In this document: piece by piece, positions 13,001-28,000 of the stretch | How the letters are laid out: each line of letters starts with the position of its first letter | Numbering within the stretch: position 1 is the first letter of the stretch | Translations under genes and position numbers: made by a program | Assembly (NCBI RefSeq): GCF_949628215.1 | Contig: NC_134280.1 | Coordinates: 1,002,501-1,066,500, forward strand | Length of the DNA: 64,000 nt | Source: Phalacrocorax aristotelis | Taxonomy: Eukaryota; Chordata; Aves; Suliformes; Phalacrocoracidae | Direction: 5' to 3' | The notes under the pieces: model-generated | What the model was told of the DNA's origin: nothing | What the model saw: only the letters and a program-made list of their open reading frames with translations | The model's database searches: none

Positions 13001-16000
13001 GGCTGTGGGGTCCCTTCCCTGGAGACATTCACCCCCCGCCTGGACGCGGCCCTGTGCCCCTGCTCTGGGGGTGCCTGCTCAAGCAGGGGGTGGGACGGGG
13101 TGAGCTCCAGAGGGCCCTTCCAACCCCTGCCAGTCTGGGATTCTGTGACATATAAAACATGGGACTGATAGAGAATTTAATGAAATTAGTTTTGTCCCTT
13201 ATTAAATTTGCAATAGAAAAATTGACCGATTTGCTTTATGCTGAAGTCTTTGGAACATTTTTTTTAAATACAACTTTCAAATAAATGATAATTGAAAAAT
13301 CAGTAACGGGGTGTAAAAATATCCCCACAGAACACAAAATAGATTTCAGAAATCAATGGTGCTCTGCCAGCATGTTTAACCTGCCAAAATGAAGTGTTAA
13401 TCACAGAAATAAGATACCATATTACGTTTATAAACTAATGAAACTAGAAAAAGCAGCATGCGTGACACTATAATTAAACAGTTGGAACACATCCAAGCCT
13501 GTTGATAACCCTGGCACTGTCTCTGGCAGCAAAAAGGCAGGTCTGCAGTGAGTTGATATGGCCAGCACAGTTGTTAATTCAATAACAAGCAATCTATAAA
13601 CACTGCTAATTGCATATGTGAAAAACAGCGTGCACCTAGGTAGGTTTCATTCAAAAGAATTAAACACTTCATAATGTACTTCTGTAAAATACCTTGCAAA
13701 ATCTCTGTCTTATTCACAGTCCTAACTCTACCAGCTACCTGCCTGGCCTCCCGCACTTATTGATATCAACTTCTGCTCCAGAAACTTGAAGGTACATTTC
13801 CTGAAGACTTTTTCTGAGCATTATACAACACAGAGACATCAACTGTCCACTTCAGGAAACCAGTAACCTAGCGCTGCCCATCTCCAGACAGCAAGCTTTC
13901 CTAAACCTAAGGATGCTGCACCGCTCCTGACAGTGCTCTTCAGATTCATTTTAATGCTCCTACTACAGCAGAAATACAGAAGTACAAATGCTCTCAACAG
14001 AATGATTTTAAAACACCTCGCTCCAAAGGAAAGAAGCCTCTCTCCTTTAAACCAGCACCAAGCCGAAGCAGGCCAGCGTCTTACAAGTGTGTTCTCAGCT
14101 CAGCTACTGAAGGGAACGACTGTCACCAAGCAATTTTTATAAATTCCCCTTCTTGCCCAGTGTACGTTCCTCTCCCACTGAACACTGACACTATTAGATA
14201 TTTACCATGCCAAGAAAAGTAAATTCTAAAAATACAGTGGCCAGAAGAACGGAAATAAAAACAAAGACATGGGAAAAGTCAGAACAACGCTTCCTTCAAG
14301 ACAAGCAGGTGAATTATTTGAGGTACCTGCGCTGATGTATGACTGAACTCTCCCAGATCTGCAAAGCCTTGCGCCCGCCACCCAAAGAGACCAGAACTTG
14401 GCCGTGGAGCTGGACACTTAGTGCCAGTTAGGCAAAAGGTATGCAAAGTCTGAGCATGCAGATACCAACCAACCTCCATTTAAGTAGCCCAGCGATTGCA
14501 GGGATATCTGAAGAAGCATCCTTGTTTAGGTCTGATCGATAGACCAAGATGAGACTTATGCCCCACTAGGTTTAGAAACACCCAGACGCACAAGAACCAC
14601 AGTTATCAAGGTCTCAGAAAAACTTTTGACAGACAGCGTCTACTCAGACTGAAATGCCACAGGCTCATCAGCACCATCAGCGTGGGGAGAAACAGAGCTG
14701 ACAAAGGTTTACCTTCAACGTCAACACTAAGGTAGTTGCGTACTTCATTCAGAATGAAGTTTATGTCTTCTTCTGTTGGGATGGGATGGGACGTAACATC
14801 AGTCGGGCTGTCTGTGGTCCCTGCAATCGTCATCTTCTCCCACGGCAGGAAGAAAATCACTCTACCATCGCTGGTGGCTGGGTCAAGCAGACCCATATTA
14901 TCAGGGCTGAAATAAAGAAGGGACACGGTTCAAAACAGGTCAGGCATCACCAGGGATTCTGTTCTTGCACATCTTCCACCCCAGATAAAGTATTAGAACA
15001 TTAATCATTTGAGCTAAGAACAAAAGTAAAATAAAATAAAATAAAATCAGTTATTTCCCATGTGGCCGTGACCTGACTTTAAAAGGCAGTCCCAGAAGTT
15101 TTGAGAAATAAGGCCCTTGTATGTGATGCTCAGATATCACCAGAATTTGATTTCTGAAGCAAGTTAGCAGACCACAGCCTTAACTCAAGCAATCAGGCCT
15201 TTGGCATACCTCACATCTCCATCCACTCTTGAAAGTCTTGCTCATCGGAATGTCAAATACAAACATTTGGAAGTTCACTTGGAACTCGTTACGGAACAAG
15301 CAACTGCTTTTAATCAAAAAATAGACTAATTTATATTCTGCCACAAAGGGAAGGGAAGGCTGAAACAGAATGCACGTGGAAATGGAAGAAGTAAGAACAG
15401 ACCCCCAGTCCTGTTTTGATGCATTTAAGTACATAACAAGAAAAATTTAAGGTGAAATAATATTAACCGAAGTTATCAGTTATTGACTTTTGTCCTCTGC
15501 GTAGGGAGCAAAGACATACCAAATCCCAGTGACTTCTGCAGCCTAGCACTGGCAGTAGAGGTGGGGCAGGGGCGTAGGGCTGAGGGTCAGTAATAGGAAG
15601 AAGAGAGTAGAGAAGACAAGAGAACAGCAACACACACTGATGTCGTAAGCGTTGCGAGTGCATTTGAACAGAGAAACTCCAGTGATGCTGCAGCCCGAGT
15701 CTGCTGACGACCTGCCGCCTGAACAGAACGAACGCCTACGGACTCCCGCAGGATTTGGGCCGGGAGGCGTATTCCAACTGCTCCCAGCTCTCGCTACGGC
15801 ATTCCTGAAGGGGGAACCGTGTTTGAAGGGAAAAAAGGCAAAAGGTATCACCTCCGTAAAGACCAACAGACTCTAACCCGACGCCAGTACTCAGAGATTT
15901 CGTATTTATTTATGCCAGTCCTACCAACAGGACGATTCAGTAAAATGAAGGAAAAAAAAAATCTTCTTACAGGAAATTTTAACTTATGTATAAATGTTTC

Positions 16001-19000
16001 CTGGTATAATGCAAAAAAAAAAAAAAACCCAAAAAACAACAAACCCTACATGTACAAAACCAGTTGTCCTTATCACTTATTAAATAGCTCTGCTTATATT
16101 TCAGAAAACAAAAGGCTTCTCCAAACGCTTCAAAAACAAACAGCTTTTATATAGGAAAATATTTAAGCTGCCCCTTTTTTCCATTCATTTTTATTTAAAG
16201 GAAAGATGCTGAGTTTCATTTCAGGTTCTGGAAGTCCTTGCGAAAACACGTGCAGTCAGTTTGGCAGCCTTCAGGCTTTGCACCTACTCCCGGTAACGGA
16301 AGGAGGATATAGGAAGTATATGGAAGGAGGATGGGAGGTATGTATTTAGGTAGTGATAAGGACCGTCAGAGGGGAATAATCCAACGGGCTCAGGTAACTA
16401 CTAACACAATAAGCTGAAGGTAGACAAAGACCTGCTTGGATACGAATTACCTATTCAAGAGAGCCGCAAGCTGAATCACTGAATATTTCATTTTTAGGAA
16501 GTCTAAACTGATTACTGAAGGTAAGTTTTCAATATCTGGAAAGGCTAGAAGAGAAGCTGAAAATTTCATATATAGCATGTATATTAGAACATTTTTTAGA
16601 TGATATTTATAGACAGCTTAAGCATACAGTTGGAGAGGTACAATTTAATAGGGGAAGTCAACACAGATTTGTGAAAGGTAAATCACGTCAGACAAATGAT
16701 TACTTTTTAAAATGAAAAAGCTATTGATTTAGAGACAGAGGAAACTAGAGATTTAATATATGGTATCAGAATATTCAGAAAACTTCAGACATTTTTTCAA
16801 AAGTTTTTTTTTTAATGTGATTTTGTAAAAACTGTTAAAGAGAACCAAGTAAAGACTTATTCACCAAACCTCGTACCAGGTTTCACTGTGACACCTATGG
16901 ACTGAAGTGTTTCCAGTTAGATGACACAGCAAGTTATGAGAGAGGATGAAACAGTTCTCCATACGCCAATTAATTTACTGAATTAAATACCACCACCTAT
17001 CCTGGGAAGCGCGCTCTCAACCTCCTATCGCTACGTTAGTTCCATCTTACATAAATAACTGAAGAGCCACCAAAACAAACTTTAGAAGTGAGGGGTTTCC
17101 CATCAAAACCAAGCACCCTAACACCCAAGTACTGGCTGCCCTGGGGCTCCAGAGGCGTTTGACCAAAGCACCACACACACAGTTCAGGAGCAAACAGGTG
17201 ACTTTCCGTAGACTAGAACTAAGGCTTAACAGACAAGTTTACCTGGAACGGAGAGCAGATAGGAAAACTCAAGAAAGACAGAAAACATCTGAAATTTCAC
17301 AGATGGGAGGGGAAAGAAGCGTTGCATTCACAGACACATTTCAGGCAGGAAGCCCATCTGAACAAAGGTAGCCAAAATCCCCTCTCATTTTAGCAGAAAA
17401 TAAACAATAGGGAGTGAGAGAGACCTATTCCAGCTGCTGGAATAGATGTGTGTACTAAAAATAGAATTAATGAAAGGAGGAATACTGGGACTATTAATGA
17501 AGAACACAAATGAGTAAGAAACCCATGGCAAATGAATGCATTAGGTTAACATTAGTTCTACAAAATCTTAACTATGTTTATATCTAAAACCCTCTACCTG
17601 TTACAATAACGTTTTCCTTTGTATGAGTCTTGGCCAAACTTCTAAAAAACATTAGCTACAAGGCAAGAGGACGCAGTGAAATGACAGTCTTTGCTTGTTG
17701 AGGATTATTGCTTGGCACCAGGAGAAGACTTGGTAGAACTAAGATCAAACACCACGAGTACTTCCCATTTAGCAGGCAGCTCCTTGGCTTAAGCTATGCC
17801 ACTTGAAGGAAATTCAGTACCATTTTATCTAATCAGCTGTACTGTGGAGGCAGTATGTGGGCAGACACTATTTTACACGGAAAGCAAAGCCCACATGCTG
17901 ACATACACAGGGGAACAAGAAGAACAAGAATTCTCTAATTTCCAATTAAAATTATTAGGTTATTATACAATAAATAAATAAGAGCCCTCACGCATATTGA
18001 GCCATCTTCTATTTTGAATTTACAAAGTGATTCAAAGTTTTAAACCTTTACATGTTTTTGCTGTAGGGCCATAAAGTCAATCACAGATGTGCTTCCAAAC
18101 AGTACATGAGGAAACTGGGATTACAACCCATTTCTCCACATCGCTAGTGCTTTAAAGCACTAAAGTGCTTGATAGCACTAAAGCTATCAAGTCATTTCCC
18201 CATTCTTCATGGGAAAAGACACCAAAAAAAGAACAGAATGCACGAGTGATTTTACACTAGGTCAAAAGCACCTCCATTTTACAGTCTATGGTCATGTCCT
18301 GTTGGGACAGCTCTGGCCAAAACAACATGTTGTGCACTGGAAGTCTAAATTTATATTCACAGAGGAGTGCAATGATGATATGGAAGGCATTATTGTAAGA
18401 CCACTGTATCAACAGAATTGGGAATAAGTCTACAAATGTGAATTTCCATTAGGATGCTAATGACTGCAGAAACCAAAGGTAATATTTGAGCTTCAACTGA
18501 CGAGGCTTGCTCGGTAGAAGGGGATTTGGTTTTGCAGCAGCAAATAAGGGAAGAAGCAGGAGTCTGCAGAGAGCGCGCTCGCAGAGCGCCACGGGAACCT
18601 CTTCTGTATCCAGGTCAGCAGAGGCAGGCAAGTCCTTCCCACCAGAACAGCCACAGGTGGGTGGGCTTGTGTCCACAGCAGCGTCTGAATTTAATCCTGC
18701 TATTTTGAACTACTGCTTGTATTGTGTATACGCTGCACTCCTATTTACTACGAATGGAGTCGTAACGTGGCAGAGTACAGTGGCAGAGTGTTACTGCATA
18801 CAGAGTTTGATATTTAACAGGAGAAGAGCTTTCCTCTCTGGAAGGTTGATTCGTGTTTTCTTAGGGGAGGTCAACAAGCAGTAAGTACGCTCAGCTCCAA
18901 CTCATTATTAAAAAAGGTGCCTTTCACAAGTCTGATGTAGATGCTCTGCCTAAACGCCCGTCTGCTTCAGCAGGAGTTCTGCCTTGGTGGGTTTTAACTA

Positions 19001-22000
19001 AGAACTACAAGACTTCAGTCTTTTCTGAATACGTGAAATTGTTATTCTCACAGGCACACTGCCAGAATCCTCTTCTAAAAAACGCAAAAAGTAAAAATCA
19101 AATTGTGCATTCAAAACTACCGTAAAACCTACGAACGCGTCTCTGCAAGCTTATTTATTAGATGCCAGCAGAGAGTGTTACGAGGCTTTGAATATCGTTA
19201 CCTGTAATAACCAGGCATCACGATGTGCACGCCTGCACTCGGCTGGCAGATGTTGGGTACTTCCTGATCATCCATTTTGCGCACAGAGTCTGTGAAAGGT
19301 CCCGTAGCATTGATAACGCATTTGGCTTTGACATCAAATTCCTGCCCTGTGAAAGAAAACAGTATCAAACACATCCATCATTTGTTTTTCTGCTCGCTGC
19401 CACTCTCTAGCATTAATCCATCTATGAACTTGATCTACAGTAAAGTATATCGTGCTTCTGTGAACAGAACAGCTGGAATGGTTTTTAAAAATTAACAAAG
19501 ATTTCTTTCAAATCTGGTCTTACGTGAAAATGTTTTACAGTGAAATTCCACCGTATCTGTAAGGGCAGAAGAAGGTAGACCGGGTAGAAGCTCAACTGAA
19601 ATTGGCCTCTCGAACAAGAGAGATTTCAGTCTCAACCCATAGACTTGGTAAATGGGATTATTACTGTTCAGCATGTAGCATTTTACAATATCATCTTTGC
19701 TTGACAGAAGGGTTTGGATGTAAAGCTTAGTCTACCCTGCCAAAACACTAGGACTTGAGTGAAAAATCTGACAGAAGTTAAAGATGATTGACACTAATGG
19801 TATGCCACTGCACTCTGGGAAGATGGCTCCTCTGCCGGTTCATTGATATTTACAGACAGCAGCGTTCCCCGCTCCTCCCTCGTTTCATTATTTCTGTGTT
19901 TCTTTAACGGAAAGAGCACGCTTTCCTGAAGCGCCATGCTTTCTGTTCAGCCGTGGCCAAGCCGTGGCTCAGCGACCAAGCCCGCTGCAGAAAGCCGCGG
20001 CTCCCACCCGCCGAGCGGGGTGCCGCCGAGCGCGGGGCGCCCGGTGCCGCGCAGGAGGCCGCCTGCGGTCCTCACCTGTTAAGACATCCCTGCAGCGCAC
20101 CCCGCACACGCGCTCCTTCCCGCTGGCCGGGTCTGTCGTCTTGAGCAAGCGCAGCACTTCAGCGTAATTGGCGATGGCAGCGCCGTACCTGGCAGCAGTG
20201 AGGGCGATGGCGAGGTTCATCCGGGCGTCGTTGTGCTGTCCTGCAGCGGGGACGGGACCGGAGGAAGGACACCAGTCACCTCCAGCCACGGACTTGTGGT
20301 ATGGAAGTGTGTCAGAACCGATCCGTCACATCTGTCCCTGTCACATTGAATAGGCGTGATGGCTGCTCGCGCCTAACGAGAATTATTTAAAGATACATCC
20401 CCTCCGCTGCGCCGGAGCATCCGACTGCCGTACCGGCAGCAGCACGCCTCGCTGCCTTCCCCACATGGGCATCCGCAGCGCCCGAGACCAGACAACACAC
20501 CACAGCCTTTGCGCGCGACGAAACCGAGCGCTCGCTCGCCTCCAGTTTAGGAGAGGGCAAACCACCTTCTTCTCTGCTTTTCCCTGTGCAATCGGTGCTG
20601 CAATTCCGTAACTGTATCTAAGCATTCGTCTGACAGCCCAACCAGCATTAACCAGCAACTCCTGTTAGCAAGTGTACCACACAGCCATTCAGCACCCACG
20701 AAACAGCCGCCCAGCCACTGGGCCGAATTATCGGCTTGCTGTAACTGTTTTTTCTTGTACGTGTGTTTTAACTTCCCAACATACAACATAAAAGCATCAA
20801 AAAAAGAAATAAGTAGACAAGAATTAATGAAGGATTCTTAACATATATCATTAAAGATTTATTACTGAAATTCCCTTGTTAAAGAAAACCAAGAGAGAGG
20901 CGGAGGGACCATGAGGGGAAGATGATTAATTACTTTGAAATACTGGCTTCACCTGAGACTTTTCCTATTTAATATTGCCACTGAAGTTAAAGTCCTGGAT
21001 GCTGGCTAGAAAGAATTACTATACACTGAAGGGGCCAGGCTCTGTGTGTCCTGAATAATTAATTTACGAGAGGGCTAAACTTCCCAAGGTACGGCTCACT
21101 TCCCCACGTGTTCGGGCCACTTCTATCAAAGATAATACTGATAAAGTGATAAATTGGTAATAGATATTGTAGTTGATTTATGTTGCCAGCATTCCCAACG
21201 TTTAGTATAAATGGTTTATGTAAAGTTTGGTCCTTCTGATTCTGCCTGTGCAATCTCGAACCTCTGCGCAAATAATCTGTTCCTAGCTAAAAGGGCAAAG
21301 TTATAAAGATGGGATCAATGGCCTCGAAGGTGCCACCTCCCCTGCCCAAACTTCTCATTCTAACACAGCCGAGACGATACAGTGCAATCAGTCTTCAACC
21401 ACGGGAAAAAAAAGTTATACTAAGCGTACAGAAACAGTAACATGATAAAGCACCGACAAAGAAACAAACAGTAACTCCAATTCAACTAAGCAAACAATGC
21501 CCAGAATAAACTGCAGAAAAGAACAGCAAAACAACTGAGCAAGATGTCAAGAAAAGTTGGGGATGCTCCATCACACAAGATGCATAAGACTAAACAACCA
21601 TCTGTCAGAAGTGGCAGGCAAATCATTAAATAAAGGCACCAATGTTTATGCTGCAGTAGTGTCAGCAGTGGATAAAATGACCATAGGAGGTTTACCTCAA
21701 ACCTTAACATTTTAGCAGTTCACAACGCAGGGCTGGGAGAATGTACATCTCATATACAGAGGGAGCACTAGACAGAAAAAGGACAAAGCACAGCGACAAG
21801 CCGCAGTACAGTAGCTGCTTCTACGTAAGGCAGAACACGGCGCACACTGCCAAGTAACCCGGGAAATGCTCCTCTAGCCCAAAGTGGGAGGCTTCCTTCC
21901 AGAAGGAGGCGCGGTGTTTGGAGACACCCCTCTTTATTGTGGCGCCTGATCTGGGGAACTGCCTGACCTGTAGGATACTGAAGTCTTGGCTTTACAGGCC

Positions 22001-25000
22001 AAGAAACCCAGCACAAACCACAAACACCGCCCTCAAACAAGTGCCCCCTGTGTACAGATGAACCCCTGAAGTGCCCGTCCCTGCGTGGCAGCATTTATTC
22101 TTTGACAGCAGAAGGACCCCAGGGCCGAGAGGGTTTCCTTCGTTACTTTTTGATCCTCCGTCAGCCTGTTGCTGCCACCAGCGCGCGGGGCAGTACCCGA
22201 CACAACCCGGTTCTGTCTGACACAGGGTGTGGATTCACCACACAAAAGTAGCACAATTTAGTGTTGGCCAGCATAAGCTTTGGCCTCCGGGAAGCCTTCC
22301 TGTAAATTTTGCAAGCTTGCCTCTTCCCAGTTTTGTAACTTATTTGTCCAGACCAAAAGCAAGCCAGAGAGGCCGATCAGCAGAATAAATAGTGGGGGAA
22401 CAGGTGTAATTCGCAAAGAGAACAAGCATCCAAGCAACAATTGTCTATTAAGCCCGAAGTCCAAGAGCTGCTCAGCATTTTGTTGAAACTCCTAATGCTT
22501 AGAGCATCAGAGCGAGCTAGGGATACACTCAATGCATTTCAGGATTTGAACTACTGTGTTCAAGACATTTTCACGCTTTCTCTGAAACTCTCATCCATTT
22601 TCCCCTCATCATTATTCCGATGTGAGAAACCCCTTGCTATTACTCAATTCTCAGCTGTCCAAAAGGAACTCTGAGTGTCCGTGTAATGTATTTGCAGGAA
22701 GAGGACTGGGAAATAACCAGTTCCTGATTAACTACACATCTAGAAAAACCCACTGACTTCAGATTGATGTGATCTACAGCGCAGAGTCCTGGGGTATTTC
22801 ATAGTATAAACAGCAGAGATCTGTAGAGGTCTAGATTTGAAAGAAATGAAGAGTGACTTACCAGCTCAGAAATTTATCATCTGTGGAGAACAATACTGCA
22901 ACAGTTTGGTGGACACTCGCGTCACAGTATAATAGTTTTTATACTCAGGAACAGCATTTTTAGTTTTTTAAAAGCCCTCCAACTCACAGGTGCACATTTT
23001 CCCCAGACAATTACATTAAAATCCTGCACTTTATACGCAATTATCTTTTATTGTTGATGACCGAAGAAGTGTTTGCTGCTCCTCCACGCACACCCCCCAT
23101 TAGAAAGATACTGCAGCCAGATCAGTGCTTACTACAGCACCGTTCACAGTTGACAAAGCATATTTTCTGCTGATTAAAGTAAAACTAGCTATTTACAGGT
23201 ATGCTAGTTTAGAATCAGGAATGTTTCTTTCCAAGACATTGGCATGTGTCCTGGTACCTAGATGATCCTTACCGCCCTAGAGAGAAACAGGAGGATGAAG
23301 CGAAGCAAAGATTCTGCATCTCAGCCTTTTCAACTTCCCAGTTAAATGCCATTCCCCCCAGGTAAGGTTCAGAGATCCTCCGAACCCAAGATAAATACAC
23401 CTCCAAGCCTAACCTCCTCCAGAACAGATGTGCAAAGCTTTCTTGACACAAGCACTATCACCGTGTTCAGAAGATGCCCAGGAAGCCCAAGGCATCGTTG
23501 TGTGATAAATGGCAAGGCAACCAAAAGCTTCCACAGGAGGTCCTGGATTACCTACTTAAGGTAGCTCTGCGTCCGCTGTCGCTCGCAGCAGCCACTGGTG
23601 CTCCAAAGCAGAACAAAGACAACAAGTACTCCCCCCGCTACCAGGGGTAAGGCCTCTATGCCACTATTGGGGGTTTTTTCCAAATGTTGTGGGCCAAAAA
23701 GCTATTTTATAACAACCAAATGGCTAATCCCAATTAATTTGGCATCCTTTTCCATCAACGACTAAGCTCCAGAAGATGTCACAACTAACCTGTAGGCAAT
23801 ACAGTGAAATTCTAATTATGACATTCACCAACAACAGATGTTCACAAACACCCTGCCCCGGAGAGGCCACTGCCGCTGCAGCCCTGCTGCTTGAGGGCTA
23901 CTTGAGGGCTTGAGCCCTGCTTCCGAGAGCACGTGTTTGCTGCAGGCACGTCAGTCGTCGGCTGGATGCCACTCAACGGTGGGACGAAAGGCAGCCAGAC
24001 CTCAGTGTCTTTGGAAGAAGCATCCAAGAGCCAACTGATGGAACATGCTGAGCTTCCTTTGCCACTCCTCCCGTGATACTTCTCAAAAATAAGATGTTCA
24101 AATCCTTTAAGTTATTTCTAGCAAGAAAAACTGTAAGGAACATTCATCTCATTATTCACTATTGTCATCTGCTTGTAATATTGTGACAATGGAGTGATAC
24201 TTCAATCTTTATGAAGGGCAGTCAACCTGGCTTTTAAGAAAACACTGACCCAAGTGCTTTTATTAAATTAAACACTGAATCCGCTTAGAAAACCCACGCT
24301 TATTCTTAGAAGGCACACTGCTGAAGACATTTAGTGCACGAAGACATTTTGGGTAAGTGTGTCCTACATCATTTTAAGACCAACAGTGATGCCATTTGGT
24401 TTATAATTTTTTGTGTGTGTGTAATTTAGGAAAATTCTATTTTCATTCCTTAGTAGCAAGTGTTGCATTTCTTCAAAGACGAACAGACAATGCTTCCGTT
24501 GGCACTAAAAGAATCCTCCCACAGAGTGCACATAGCGTACATTCAATTTTATATCAGTGCTGAACCATAGCCAACAGTGGTAACAAAGCCCACAGACTGT
24601 AGGAATTTGTTTGTGACTGATGCAGTAGAGTTGCGTGAAATCCAGAGTGTTCCTAAGGCACTCGGTAGTTCTGGTATATTCTGCCCTGTGTCACTCCAAC
24701 ACCTATTACTTTTGTACCGAGTCCTGCTTTCTCCTCTGCAACTCTGCTCAGCTGAAGAGAAACAGCACACAGGAGCCAGTGACTTCATTTTTATTTTTTT
24801 TTTTTTAAGAAGCTGAAGATCTTTTAATCCTAGGAGGGTAACTTTTGTTCCTGTTAACCTCTGTATGCTAAGAGCTAACACTCCGCTGCTGAGCACACCT
24901 GCTGCATGACAATTAGTTGTGTAACAGCGCACGCAAGCATTGCGGCGACTGCCCCAAACACGCTTTGGCTCACACGCCACGAGCACAGCGGTAATGTGTG

Positions 25001-28000
25001 GTTTTGCAAACTCCTCGCTTTAAAGAACAGGTTGGTCCCTGCAACAGACATGAAAGCTCCTCACCTCTTCTCAATTTACAGTCTTTTCTGATTAGGCTTA
25101 TCTAGTTATTGCTGTGGAGGTCAAGTTTAATAGAGAGTTGGAAATTAGCCATGCAAGAAGCTATATGACAGCCTTAATGAACTTTCTCAAGAGGGCAAAT
25201 CTTTCCGTAGAACCACCTACCAGGCTTCTTTTGAAAGGAAAGATACATTAAAAGAAATACTTGGATGAGATAACCAGGCCCACAGAATGGTCACAATATA
25301 TATCCCTACATAATACAAGTAGGGCACTTGGTTTGTTTGTTTTCTTTTAAGAAGCTGAGGGGATAAAGGCAAACAAATACTTGTGAATTAGTCTCTTGCT
25401 TGTATGTTACTCCTTCCCTGATACCAGCGAGCTCCACTTATTTAACTAGAATACTGAAGTGCAACTCCCAAGGCAGTCCCCGGGATTGGGCACGTACCCA
25501 AAACCCCATCACCCAACACCAAGACAGGGGTCGTACTGGATCACCTCAACGGTGACACCCGGTCTGCCCAAAAGCACCGATATTCTGAAAGTTATTTTAA
25601 AAGTATATTTCTGTACCTACCCGTTATAGTCTTACAACAGCCTTGCTCCAGATAACTGCAGGCACATAGCGCAGAAAAGCAATGCGTGAAATCAAATGAT
25701 TTATTCCATGTGCACGGAAGTTTTCTTGCCGTGTATATACAAACCTTACCAAAGCCTAACAAGTTCAAGGCTTATGAGTGATAATTATACATCACCACAC
25801 AACTACGTTACTAGGACTGCCCGCATGCTCGAATTTTGAAATAAGTGCTTAATTGCATGAACAGTTTTATTACAAGCATTAAAACAGGAACTCAACATCT
25901 GTTGTACATACGGAAATGGGTTATATTCAAGTTTAGGCATTATGAATCAGCTGGAGTGACTCAAAATTGTTCCAGACTTCTCTGAGAAAGAACTCGGCAA
26001 GTTCTTTTCCCCAAACATAAGTAGAATAAGTTCAGAGGTAAACATCAAATTTGACTCGTGAGTCACAAGTCATGAAAAATACCCTCAGACCTGAACTATT
26101 TCTTTCTCTCTGAATCACATGAAACCTAGGTCAAGTCAAAAGCTCCCTGAAAACTAACAGACTTTCTAGGATACGTAGCATGCACGCATTTGTTCTTGGA
26201 CTGCTTCAGAGGGAAGAGCGCTCTGACTCAGTTAATCAGTTCCATCACACCCACGTGTAACGACACAGCAATATCACACCAGACTGCTAATACTGTTCAC
26301 TGAAATCATGGAGAATTTGAATTCTGCTTTCCACTGTATTATCTGTGCTGCTGAAATATGGCCCAAGCAGGTGGGAAGAAGGATACATGTCTAAATATGC
26401 ACTTTGCACTGCGGGGGGGAAACAAAACAACCCCCACCCACCCCCATATTTTAGTTCTTTAAACTCTGCCCTAAGATGTAGATATTTTCAGCCCCCTCTC
26501 TCTGTAGGAGCTTCAATGGAAAGGAAAGCCTTGGCTTTGGCCTTCTCACAGGTGAATTTATTCTAACATTCAAACTGAGATTCGACACATCAAGTTTAAA
26601 TAATCCAGTACCAGTCATTTTAAATAATCCCTTTCCTCCTCCATTTAGCATCAGCTTAGACCACAAGAAATACACTTCTCTATTCCTGTGAGCGAGGAGG
26701 TGAAGAGGTAACTGCCGGCATCCGACCCCTGGGTTCTGCTCCTCTAGGGTCTGGAAGGACTAATGCCCATTTACCAGTAACAGCTACACTCCTCAAGCCT
26801 AACGCACACAGCTTGAGCTGCGAAGACCACCCAAGATGCAACACAACCACTATTTTACAAGGTGAACTTAAGGAATTCAAGATTATTTTCATAAGACAAG
26901 TTTAAAGGAATGGAGGAACCAAACAAACTGCACGTATGGATGAGAACAAACAAGATCACAATGAAGATTTGGGAATGGAAGTACGATATGTTCCAACTTA
27001 CGTACAGAGTTTTAAACGAACACAAGAGACAGGAAGCCCATAAAGCTTTTAAAAAAACAAATTAAAAATCACAAAACCCTGAGCATCTCTGTCTAATCAA
27101 GTCTACTGCCAAGTTACGGTACAGAAGCTAAAACCCCTATGGAAACTAAGACATCGCATACGAAAAAAATAGCCACAATATCCAGGCACACCAAGGGAGA
27201 GACAAAATTTGGAATTACTGTTCTGTGCTCCTGCTTTATAATTATGTTGTTTCCCACTTCTTTTGTATCAGCCTTCAACTTGTCACTACAATCATATTGC
27301 AATGTCAGTGTAAGTAAAAGCACAGTGTTAAAATGAAACTAAACATTGTCACTGTCAGTTTACAGAAACTGCACTAAAATGTCACCGTGAACAACCATCA
27401 CGGCAGGTCTGCTGCGGCCGTGCCAGAAAGAAACGTGGTGATGTCAGTACGGCTTATCGCGTTCCCGCGTGGCACCAGGGCTCGCTGCTGCTCCCGACGC
27501 CCACGCTAACAGCTTCAGTCTGGGGCCAACTTTGATTTGAGGCAAACTTTGCACACCGCAGTACCTGGTTTTTTGAGCCTAAACAAAGTAGCGATGGATT
27601 TGTCGGCTATTGCGCGTCGCGTTCAGCGGGCAGGACGCCCACCTCCGCTGTGCGACCAGCCGGGGCCGGAGGGACCAGCCGGGGAAGACGTCATCCCAGG
27701 AGGGACAGAGTGGCATGCCGGAGCCGGCGCTGCGCCCGAGGACGGGGACGTGGCACGCTGCGGCCGGGTGCCAGCTGGAGGGGACCGCAGGCACCGAGCA
27801 GGCAGGGCTGCCGCTGACGGAGGCAGCCACCCCATCCGATGGGCAAGTCAAGCATCAGCATTTTGACTGCTAATTCTCCCCTGCACCTGGAGAAACCCAG
27901 TGCACAGCTGGGCGCCGAAGCAGGCAGGGAGGCGCTGGGCGAGGTGAACTCTGCCGATGTGAGAGGAGGGGTGCAGCGAGGAAGATGAGTGATGTGCACC

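Larger units (their letters stand above)
14907..19201 (-). other. GPD2 intron 7 (4.3 kb)
   Basis: A/T-rich intron. It contains (AAAAT)4 at 15028-15047, a 24-bp duplicated purine-rich unit at 16298-16345 and a palindrome cluster at 18145-18191. No coding potential was recognised. Confidence 0.7.

Noticed and set aside
24787..24808. T-rich run that might mark a processed pseudogene tail
   Set aside because: No adjacent coding remnant or target-site duplication was found. It reads as simple A/T-rich intron sequence.
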